In this document: piece after piece, positions 38,193-50,100 of the stretch
Position numbering within the stretch: position 1 is the first letter of the stretch
Layout of the letters: the number at the start of each line of letters is the position of its first letter
Source: Diphasiastrum complanatum
Lineage: Eukaryota > Streptophyta > Lycopodiopsida > Lycopodiales > Lycopodiaceae
Assembly (NCBI GenBank): GCA_029204225.1
Contig: CM055100.1
Location: 61,873,472-61,937,471 of the forward strand
Length of the DNA stretch: 64,000 bases
Reading direction: 5' to 3'
Program-made: the position numbers and the translations under genes
Notes under the pieces: model-generated
Told to the model about the DNA's origin: nothing
The model's input: only the letters and a program-made list of their open reading frames with translations
Databases searched by the model: none

Positions 38193-41100
38193 CTGAAAAG
38201 CACCAAAAAGAAAATTGCTTAGTCTTGTGATAACGGCTTTGAATAACATTGATAATCAGCAAATATGGAGCAGTTCTAGTTTGTTTGATCTGAACCAACC
38301 TGATGAATGGAGTAATGCACTCACATCAATGTGCAACAGGTAATACTCCATTGAGAGTTTTGTCTGCTGCACTAAAATGCAGAATTCAACAGTGCACAAA
38401 GCTAAAAAATTCTACATGAACCTATTTGATGGAACCATTACGAGCCCGCTTACATTAAAAACAAGAGGAGACCACAAACTTAGAGCCACTTGACCAAGGT
38501 ACATGCCATCTAGCATTTCCAAATGAGAATTGAAGGGAAAATTTCACCAACCTAACCCTTCATTGAACTTCAATGAGCAACGTCAATGTGTGGTCCAATA
38601 GCATGCAAGCCCTCCATGCATAAGTCCTTTACGTAAGATGAAGGTACCAAGCAATAAAAGGCGAGAGACAAGATCTCATAAAGCAATGGTCTCAGAAGTC
38701 CTAAGATTTGCCTTGAACCATTTTGTAACCACCTTGATGAATGGAATAAAGCACTCACATCGATTGAACATGAGTGCAACAGGGAATATTCCATTGAGAG
38801 TTTTGTCTGCTGCACTAGAATGCAGAATTCACAAGTGCACAGAGCTAAAAAATTCTACACGAACCTATGAGATGGAATCAATACCAGCCCGTACTAAAAT
38901 GTAAGATTTGCCTTGAATCTGTTTCTTAGGGGAAAATCATTCACCTTAACTTAAGTAGACATTTACCAGCACAAATAATGAGATAGCCATTACAGCATAT
39001 TGATTACAAAGCCCAACTTTGGAGTACTTCTTTGGAATGGTTTGCAATCCTCAAAATCTAAATATTCTGATTTTTACTTTATTACAAAGAGGAACAAAAT
39101 CTCATCATAAGCATTAAATGCTGTCATAATTTCTCTGCAGATTATAGGAAAATTCACTGAAAATAAATGCTGCAATACTTTTAGGCAGGAAAAGCCGAGA
39201 TTTGATTCTGTGTGTATAAGCTGAGGCCGATGGTGGTGGCCTTTAACTGGACTGAATCAGTTAACTAGCCCTTCGAAGTCTCATTCTTCATAGTTATCAA
39301 AAGTTGTAAACTTGAATTAGCCAATGTGAGAAATAGTAGTCTATGTGGTTTTTATTGGAAATTTTAGGATCATTCATGTGTTTGATGCATGTTCAAGCTG
39401 AGTGGAGGGTTGTTTTGTGATTAGGGGCATCTAAGTTTGCCGAATAATTTATATTTCCCACCTCAAATTGCAATGGCCGTCCAGTCCCCACACTGAACTT
39501 TGAATCTGTCTCCCTTGCAGAATCACGCAAACATAGTCACTTGTCAAATGACTCGAAAAGATCACTTGTAGGCTATTCGCCAAGATACTTGCACAAGCCA
39601 CCTGCAGCTCACCGATAATTCACCTTCCCCTCATCAGGACTACTTGCCCATATCACACTCAATAAAGCTTGTGTAAGATGATTGATGCCTAGAATGGAGG
39701 GAAATCACCACTAAGCATGCAAAGAACTTCAGATGAGCCTAACCTGTGAATGCAATAATTCCCTCGTTGACCAATGCATGCTCCTGAAGTCAATTAGGTA
39801 CCTTGCATGAATACTAAAGAGGCCAACATTCATCCATCATATCAGAACTGCCCCAAACTCCCATTATGGGATACCAAAACTCTAACCAGATTCCCCTCAA
39901 ACTAGTGGCATTGGCTATTCTGTAGGTTTTGATGACCTGAAGTTAGAGCAACCCAAGTACAACAGGAGAACCAGGTTACTTTTTGTATACCTATGAAAGG
40001 GCTTGCAAAAAATTATGATGTGCACAGTTCTGAAGACAAATTGAGACAGTTTCAATGTTTCCAGCTCAATTCGAATTGGCCAATTTACCAGACTCAAATC
40101 TGCCAAAAAATTACAGATCGAGGAAGCAGTTTAAGGACTGATGTTTTTTTTTTTCAGACTTCAAATTATCAATGATAGTTTCCTCCTGCTTGCTTTATTC
40201 TAAAACTCATGGACCTAGCCCTCATTTGGGACCTTAGAAAGTATAATAATTCACATGGATCAGATATAGAAGAGGTCTGCACATTGATCAGTGAAGGATC
40301 TTTTCAACTCTAATCAGAATTTCTGTAGAAAGAGGTTGAACTTACAAAAAGAAATTCCAATTCTGTGATGCAAATTGGCATTGATTTGGAGCACAATTGC
40401 GATTGAGAAACTGAATAGCAATCTAAGGATCATCAGTTTTTAACTAATACTTCTCCTGAATTATTCTAACTTGGATCATGAGGAATGTGAGTTTTGGGAG
40501 TAGATTTGATTTGAATTCATGAAATTATTTATACGTCCCTGCTGTCTGGATAAGGAATCGACATGAATTGCAAGCATGACATGTTGCTTAGTCCGTGTCT
40601 ATTTTAGAATACTGCCAAATTAGGTAGACACTGGTTAATGCAACATTTGGAATTGTAGGTCAATTACAAAATCACGACCTCAACCTGCTCCACCCTTATT
40701 ATGCACTTGTAAGGAAAATTTTGGTGCCCTCATTACTTTGCCAATTGCACGTGCCCAATTATTCAGCCATCCAGTTTCTGCCATCTTTGTGGCATGAACA
40801 ATCGCAATCTTTGAGACCGTAACATTATATCTAGTAATCAGGCTGCCTGAAAATCTCAGGAGGCCTGCAGACATGATCACATGCCATCCCATGATCCCAA
40901 AAGTTGCTCTCTCGGACTGCATGGTTGGCTACCTTCACCTATTGGTCAACAAGGAATGGTCATGGGCCTTTGTTCCACGCATAAATCGTCCTATCACCAG
41001 CTCCATACATCTCTCTATGGAAATGATTTGTAGGTAATATGGGACTTGAAACTAATTTTTGCTACCATTTTACTATTATTTCTAAATCTCGTTTCTAAAA

Positions 41101-44100
41101 TGTTATTACGTTATTTTTTGAAGGCCTAAAAGAGATTGCACTTCCGAAGGAGTCCTGATTTTGGCCCTTGGGAACCTTCTAGGATGTTACTAACTAGTAT
41201 AAATAGGAACCCAAGAATCATTTCTTTGATTGTTGAAAGTGGCTTTCCTGAGCTCATTGTAGGGAGTTATGGGCTACTTACGGACTATTAGACTTTGTAT
41301 CTGGCACATATATGACTGCAGTAATTTACATTTTTAGCCACAGTTATTTTATTCATGCCTCAAAGGCCTTTTTTATTCATTTATGTTTAGGACTGGCCAA
41401 GGGCCCTACTTTTATTAGTTAAGCATGTGGAGTGGGGGCCCTTAAGGAGGTAGTACACCATTTTCCCTCCAAAAGTCCTGCCCCCTTTGATTTTTGAATC
41501 CCTAAGTAAGCCCTAAGTATATTAATTTTGGCAAATTATTGATTTGGTATCGCTTGGACTATTCACGGGAGAACTCTAGAGTCTTTGCTACTGTTTGTGA
41601 GGCTCTACCTAACAATGCTTTTTGTTGTTAAATTGCCATTCTTCACAGGAGTTTACTACATTTGCTGCACATATTCTCATTCTCTGCTTCGTTGATGCAA
41701 GGCAGGAGGGTTATTGCATCCCTTAGAAATACCAGCTGGTAAATGGGAGAGTATCTCCATGGATTTTATAGTAGGCCTGCCTAAAACCCAAAAGGGTAAT
41801 GACGCTATATGGGTCACAGTTGACCGTCTGACCAAAATGGCTCATTTCATTCCAACCAAAACAACCGTTAGAGCTCCAGAGTTAGCGAGGTTGTTTGTAG
41901 ACGGGCCATTTAAATTGTACGGTCTACCTTCCGGCATAGTCAGCGACCGAAACAATAAGTTTACTGGAAATTTTTGGAGGGCAGTATTCCATCATCTCCA
42001 TACTAAACTTAATACGAGTACCACAAACCATCCACAGACGGACGGTCAAACAGAGAGGGTAAATCAAGTGCTGGAGGATATGCTTCGTGCATACGTCAGC
42101 AAGAAGCAGACTAATTGGGAGGAGTATCTCTCGATATTAGAGTTTGCTTACAACAGTACCAAACATTCAGCTACGGGATACAGCCCATTTATGCTGATGT
42201 ACAGTTTTCAGCCACGCTCACCCACAGCTGTAGGGTTTAAACAAGAAAAAGTTGAAGCAGCCAGAAACTTTTTAGAGGACCTAAACCAGATGATAGAACA
42301 TGCTAAGCGTAGCATTAGGCAGTCCCAGGATCGAGCCAGACATTATGCAGATCCACACAGACGGGATGTGCAGTTCTCCACTGGTGAGAAAGTCTACTTG
42401 AGAGTCCCAGTCGACTCTAAAACCCTCAAATCAGGAGTGTGTGCTAAGTTGTCTCCAAGGTATTGTGGTCCCTTTACCATCAGTAGGAGACTAGGCGAGG
42501 TCACCTATGAACTAGAACTCCCACGTAGTAGTAAGGTTTTTCCAGTCTTTCATGTAAGTCAGTTACGAAAAGCCTTAACCAGATCAGACAATCTGGTAGG
42601 GGACAATGTTCTAGTTCTCCCATTGGATCCTCAACAACCTCCACATGAACCAGAGGAGATTCTTGATAGTAGAGAGACGCAGACTCGTCATACTCTATAT
42701 CGAGAATATCTGGTTAAGTGGAATGATTAGCCTGTTGAGAATGCCACTTGGGAAAGAGGCAGCGTCCTTTGCAAGATTTTTCCAGACTTTGTCTTAGAGG
42801 ACCAAGACGGTTCTTAAGGGGGAGGGAGTGTTATGAGCTCGTAACCAGTGCCGAACCCTAGGGAACACAGATAGATCAAATACCACAGTCAGGGTCGTGT
42901 CCAGCGTACATGACCAACAGGGCAAGACAGTGTGAGTAGTGTGCCCCAGCACGGTCCATAGCCATGGCGGGCCTAACACAGCCTAGGGACCCTGTCAGCA
43001 GGATAGGGCCCCCAGTTGGGTCCCGACGTGCAGTCGGCCACGTCAGTGACACGTGGTCGACACTTGGCAGTTGCATGCTACCAGTCCTCACACTGGGCTA
43101 GGAGGGGCTTACTCTATATCAAGGAGTAGGCAAGGTTGGGTGGATCAGTTAGTGTTTGCCCTACTGTGGTGTTAGGATCTATCACAATACCCCTGTGAAA
43201 GTAGTTCCACCGTGTCTCCCAGATGAACCTCAGCTCCGTCATCCTGCACGAAGTCGAAGCAAATTTTGGAAAAAACGTAACATCGACAGAAAAACAAACT
43301 AGCAAACACTGAAAAAATAAAGACCAATTACAACACTGTACCGCTTACCTCTCTGGCTGCAAGATGGGTAGCTGCAGGAACTGTCTGATCCGGTCCATGA
43401 GCTCATACACCAGTCCAAGTGTGGACCCCTCGCTGTCAGCCATGCGAAGCACAATATAGAGTGGTCGAAGCAATCCTAACAATGTCTGTGCATCCCTCCA
43501 AAACTGGTCTCCCCCTCACCGTGGAAGAAAAGTGCTCCCTATCCTCCGTGTGCTGAAACGTACTGGCACGCCAAAGATCACTGGCAACCATCTATAGAAG
43601 CTGTGCCCTGCACCTAATCAGATGGTCGATGACCACCAGGTCGAATGCAAAGCATGTGGGGCTGGCTTACGGAGGTCCAAATGGCTGAACACGCGGAACA
43701 TGGCAAGAACACACCTCTTCCTGGTGACAAAAGTCACCAGGAAGAGGGCCTCGCGGACGATGGCTCTAACCCTGGGCAGTGCACCTATGTCCCCCATGAG
43801 AAGGTCTATGCCTTGCACCGCACAGGGCATATGGACGATGTGAGGGAACTCGGCCTCTAGCAGGACACCCATCACCCTATCAGATGGTCAATGACCACCA
43901 GGTCGAATGCAAAGCATGTGGGGCTGGCTTACGGAGGTCCAAATGGCTGAACACGCGGAACATGGCAAGAACACACCTCTTCCTGGTGACAAAAGTCACC
44001 AGGAAGAGGGCGCCTCGCGGACGATGGCTCTAACCCTGGGCAGTGCACCTATGTCCCCCATGAGAAGGTCTATGCCTTGCGCCGCACAGGGCATATGGAC

Positions 44101-47100
44101 GATGTGAGGGAACTCGGCCTCTAGCAGGACACCCATCTGAACACAGTTGGTGGCATTGTCCGTCACCACCGTAACAACATGCTGGGGGCCTATGGACAGG
44201 ATGGAAGACCTAATGACGTCGTACGTGAAATCTGCAGATATGACTCTCCCCCCTCTACTGCAATCCACGGCTCTCAAAAACTGTGTACCCATGCAGCTGG
44301 AGACCAAGATGTTGAGGATCGGCCTCCTCCTGACATCAGTCCAGCCATCGGACATGATGCTGCATCCATATGTGGCCCAGTGGCGGCGTAGAGGCTCCAT
44401 CTCTCTAGACAAGGACTCGACCCTATCTCTCAGCATGTGTGTACGGACAACCTCTGAACCAGGGACTCTCCAGCTAGGGCTGACAGACTGTGCAAGGCGG
44501 AATGCCCTTCTAAAGGGCTCAAAATCGGTGATGGCAAAAGGTAGGTTCAGCTCGTAAATCAAACTGGCCACGGCCTGTGTGGCCTCTCTATCCATGTGTG
44601 GCTGATGCGCGCCGCGAATGGTCTGCTGCACAAGGGCTCTACTTGGTGGGCGACGGGTGGTGGACCTCCAGCATGGTGCACCAACCGAGACGGGAATGGA
44701 CGATGACGCGACAAGCTGGGCACTAGTGGATGCATCGGCTGTAGTCGTGGAATGGGGAGAGTGGGATGCACTGGCAGGAATGGGTGCAGCAGCATAAGTG
44801 GGGTGCACTGGTGGAGGGGCAAGATCTGGCATGGGATACGAAAACTGCTGGCTAGGGAGGTCATCTGGATGGGAAGGGAAGGAAGAAGGGATCTCATCCA
44901 CATCCTCGAAGGCCTCGTTAGTAGCATCCTGGGCCTGCTCGGGTGGCGGAGAATCCATGAGAAAATCGTAAACTGGGGGTGTGCGAGCAACAGGACGTGG
45001 TGGTGGAACCGCAGTGGCAACTGGCGGACGTGATGGGACAGGATCCACCGGAATGGGTGCAGATGGGGGTGCATGTGGCGGAACTGTCTGAGGAGGATGA
45101 TGGGCAATGGGACGGGATGAGGATGGACTCTCTCTCCTCGTGCGTGCCAGCCAAGCAGGCAGTAAATCTGGGTCAGCCACATAAGGAGAGGTGCAAAACC
45201 GGAGAACGCCCTCCGAAATGGTGTTCTCCCCCGCCACGAGCCGCGGCGTCGCTGCCTGTCGGGGACGGACATGCTACCACAAGGGGCAGCATTTAAGGTG
45301 GCACCATTTTTGGCGCGTGCACCGAGCAGGTGGCCTTTAAGGCTAGTGAGGGACGCAGCAAATTCGACGAGGCAGTATCGGCAACGCACGATCTTCTGGC
45401 CAGTCTTGTTGGTCTTGTCGGCAACCCGCCTGACAATGTCTACCTCATCCCACAGACCGGAAAGGTCGGATGCACCATTGCGATGGAGAAAACTAGGGAA
45501 AAAATGCAGATGAAGCTAAAGCTGGAAGGGTGGATTGCTGGAAAAAAAACAGCAGGGTTCACTGTTGGAGAAACGCTGAAAATGGGCGAAGGTAGGGAGA
45601 GGCAAATCAGATGCAAGGCAGGGCGGTCTGTGGGCGAAGGGCGACACAAATCAGAAGAGAGGCGAGAGAAGGCAGGGCAGCAAAACCAGAAGCGATGGCA
45701 GGGCAGTGATGGGCTGACAAAAATCTGGGAGAGAAGAAGTGAGGGGGGCGGGTAGTTTAGGTTAAATTTTTTTTTAAAAAATATTAAATAATAAATAAAT
45801 TATTATATTGTGGTACCGCGGTACCAGTATGGTCCCGCGGTACCGGGATCCGCGGGACCTATGGTTGAACTTGTGGAGTGAACAAGGCTCAAATAAAAAC
45901 TGTATCGGACCATCAAAAAATGCCATATGTACATTTTTAGGTGAAGAAAGATGCACAAAGTCTTGGACATCAGCATCAAAGCACGAAACATCAGCATCAA
46001 GCGTCGTATTAGCATCAACTTGTATCTCACCTGGACAATATGGGTAAACATGAGCAGACCATGAGAAACAACAACTGGAACAAGAATAGGTGCATCAACT
46101 AGAGTAAGGGCCCGAGGTAAGTGAACGGACCAATGATATCAATCAACAACATCAAGATAACAACACCCAATGTACCCATAGTGTCCAAAATACAGTGGGA
46201 TGGGATTAAATGCCAATTGTTGCCTAAGAGAATGAAAATCCATAAAGAAACGTATAAAGGGTACAACACGAAATTGTTAACCAGTAGACGAAACAAAATA
46301 ACGAAAACAGATCATTAATGAGCTTAACGTGGAACCTAAAAAGTACATCAAGCACAAACCCTAAGGGAGAGGACACTAGTCGTGACCTCAACATAGGCTC
46401 TAATTAACACTAAAACACAAATGAGAGAAGGCCACAAAGATGTCGGAAAACCACCACTAACGGAGGGAAGCACGCTGTCCAATTGTGAGAGAAAATCTAG
46501 CAAACAATAGGTGGTGAAAATTTTGATGAAGTAGCGCGTCGCTTTGAAGCATAATATCTTTAAAAAGAGATATTTGATTGGCGACCCATAAAGTGCAATG
46601 AATTTGTTGAAAAGAAAAAAATAATGAACCCTTCGAAGACTCTGCAAGATCTTTTGATGTAGAGCTCTGTTTGACATGTAACTTGAATCAATGTTTTTGT
46701 GTCAGCCTGGTGCCCTCATCCATATGATTATTTTCAAGTTTTGTCACAAAAGGGATGAAAAAGATGAGCTCCCCTAGAAATTGAAAAATAGGGTCTTTAA
46801 AATCAAGGCTTCCAGAAAACGGCCAATAAAGAAAATCACATCATCATGGGCACTGACTTGCTATAGCACCAACCAATAGAACTCAATTATGGTTGCAAAC
46901 AAAAAAGTTAAGGAAAAAGTCTGAAAATTTTGCTAGAGAGAGAAAACGCCCAAAGAGTATCTAGAGAGAGAATGGATAGAGAAAAAAATTTAGTGCCTTG
47001 CCTTTTGCTCAGAAAGTGCTCTGATACCATATTAAAAACATAATCACATATATTGATATCAATGAAGAACTATGGTTGAGCATAGATGAGAGATCTCCCA

Positions 47101-50100
47101 TGCAGAGCTCAAGCAATACTTGTTAGAAGAGAAGCAATAAAATAATCTCCCTAGTAACTAAATGATAGCACTATATATACTATCTAGAAGCCCTTCGTAG
47201 TTCTAGGGATTGAGGCAAATAAGGGTACTCGGGTCTCATAAGGATATACACTTGATGGTAGTTGGCCCAGTACCTAAATGTATGCTAATCATAAATGTAT
47301 CGCATTGCAGAATTTTAGGTTGTTTTGGAGCAAAACATTTTTTGAATTTTTCATGGGTTTTCTTTTTAAATTCTTTTAGGTGTCTTAATGGGAATAAAAA
47401 GGCCTAAAATGTTCAAAAAAGCAATGATAGGTATCCTATATGTATTAGAAATACTAAAGTATAGTCGTAGTTGCATCAGAAGCAAGAAGCTTTCAAATGT
47501 TTGAACAACATTTTTTGAGGTTTTGATCAATCCAAGTGCTAATTAAGGGTTAAGAGGTTTTCCGTGTGTATTTATGATTCATGGCAATTGCTGCAAAAAA
47601 TCAGAAGTACATATGCAGCAAACAACATGAAACCCAAAATTCTCAACATGAAAAATACCAAATTTCCTAATGGTTAGATTGAGCACCAAAGGGGCGACAA
47701 AGATCAACATACTGGAAACCAAATTAAAAATAAAAGGTCTACAATTGGCAGATTTCTCCATATTAATGATCATCTAATAGCAACTCAACTTTTATGCAAC
47801 GCACCTAACTGAAGAAAGATCGGCAGGCAGAAACTTACACAGGAATATCCAGAATGGAGCAGCAAATATCTGAAAATGTGTTCAGATCCACATCAAGATT
47901 GTCCGTAGGAAGCTCAACCTCCATCAGTGCTTTCTCTATTTCTATGGACCATTCCTGCACACGACATAACGTAAAACAGATGGTGCTAATAAGAATATCA
48001 GTCAGAAGGAATTAGGGACTTTTAATGAAATCTACAGAAGCAAATGTGTGCCAGCAAGTTTTTTGTTGAATCTGACAGTTCGCTATAGTAATCTATAAGC
48101 TAGGTGGTGTTATTTGTTAGAATCAGGGTGCTGACTAAAGCAATCTCTTTATCCAAAGATTATCACTGGTTCAATAGAAAAGGGTAAGCACAAACTGAAA
48201 TGTACCTGCATGAGTTTGTCGATGTCTGGCATTGGCTTTGAATAGGAAACTGAAGGGGGTGGCTTGATTCTGTATAGATCTTTGATGCTACTTATCCATG
48301 CGTCTAATTTCTTGGGATACTTATCTGCATTTTGAATGGATGCAACCTGAGACACATCAGTGAAAGCTTTCTTACTTCTCTTGAATTTGACTTACCATGT
48401 CCTTTTTTCATAATCATGAGATCGTTCGAACAAGAATAGCAACAATGTTGTGCAACACAATACAAACCTGCAAAAACAAAACGAGGACAATCCAATTATT
48501 CAGACTAGCATTGTTTTTAAGCACTGAGCTTGCATACCTCATATTAAAGGCCTTCACATATAGGAGGCTTTTGATCACAATTATTTGAAAGGAAGATTGA
48601 AAAAAACTTTTCTAGTTATACAGAATGTCCATTCTGTACCTGACTGTTGCAACACACATGAGCTTACACTCTCCAGAAGTTCAAACATTTCATATAAGAA
48701 TGTTTAAGATTGCTATATACTTACATAATCTCTGTATAGGTAAGTGCATACACACATCCACATGCAAGTCTACATCTATCATACTATATAGTATATACAA
48801 CCCCAAACACTATCATACCAAAACATATAATCACTTGTTTATTGCAATGAGTTATGCTCATAGAACCCACGGTTCCCAAAACTGTGGTTCCTGGGAACCA
48901 TGGAAGGAACCGTACCACGGTTCATGAACCGTGGTATGGTTCACGTAATTAATTAGTCAATCAATTAATTAATTTATTTCTATTTTCCCCCCCAAAACCC
49001 CTCCCAAGTCATTTTTGGTCCTCATTTCACATATTTTGTGGTAGAGATTGAGAGAGAGGGTGCTTTGGATCTTTGGCCATTGCTGCTCAGATTGATGAGA
49101 GAGAATAGGGCAGGGTAGATAGAGAATATAGTGGCCTCTGTAGAGAGAGAAAATTAAGCTTTAGTTTTAGGTGTGCTTTTTTTTGGTCAAAAAGCAGGGT
49201 CTTTTAACATTTTCTCATGCAAATAGGTCTATTTTTAAGGTTAAGGGATTTCGGATCATAGAGAGAGATTGGGACAGTCTAGAGAGAGACTGTACCAGCC
49301 TATCTAGAGAGAGAAGGTTAGGGGTTTTCATTTCACTTTACTTTTTAGAGCAAAAAAGCAGGTTTTTGCATTATGGAGGGCCTTTTCTGGAGGTTTTAGT
49401 ACAGCCTCGGCCTCATCTTACAGCAGCTGCACCACGGCCTACTCCTGCCATGCCAGAGGGTTCCACTCATTGAACCCTTCTTCCAGCAGGTTACTATCCA
49501 CGAGGAGCTGTCCCTGGCCAGCCTGCAGGACAGCCGTATTCATACACTCCGCCTACATTTAGGGTGCCTGCATCTTGTGCCACACCCATTCCTGCATCAG
49601 CGGTACCTCCTCCTACATTTGCTTCCACATCACCAGCTTGGAGGTGTCCAGGATCTGGAAGGGGGTCTTCCCAGAGAGGCAGAGGTTCTAGTTAGACAGA
49701 GGCACGTAGACCGAGAGGGAGGCCGCGTGGCTCTGGAAGAGGTGCATCTCGCATCACTTTGTCAGGGACACAGATTGAGGGAGAGGTATTACATGACTTC
49801 AGTCAGGCTGTGACAGAAGAGGTTGAGTCAGATGATTCTGATGATCTGGATGCCACACAGGCATCTTGAGGACATGTTGTAGATGTTGTCATGTTGTTCA
49901 TTTATGTTCCATTCATATTGTGTTTTTTTGAGGTCAAACCCCAACCGTATGTGGCGGGCTCTATATGATGAGATTATATACAGAGCATCTCACTTGTTTT
50001 CCATGATGGATGGCTAATTGATGTGTACACTGTAACGAAATGGTTTACTATTGTAGCCTTGTTAAAAAAAAAGCCATTAATTAATTAATTGAATAAATGC

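Larger units (their letters stand above)
43205..45863 (-). mobile_element. hAT transposon with transposase gene, 3'-truncated
   Basis: The 5' terminus is probably at 45863, where the minus strand starts CATAGGTCCCGCGG followed by GC-rich palindromes (GGTACCGCGGTACC at about 45812). The element then carries a BED finger, a long proline-rich linker, a DUF659-type hAT domain and the following region with one intron, before being cut by the gypsy LTR near 43200. No right-hand terminus or 8-bp target duplication was found. Confidence 0.8.
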
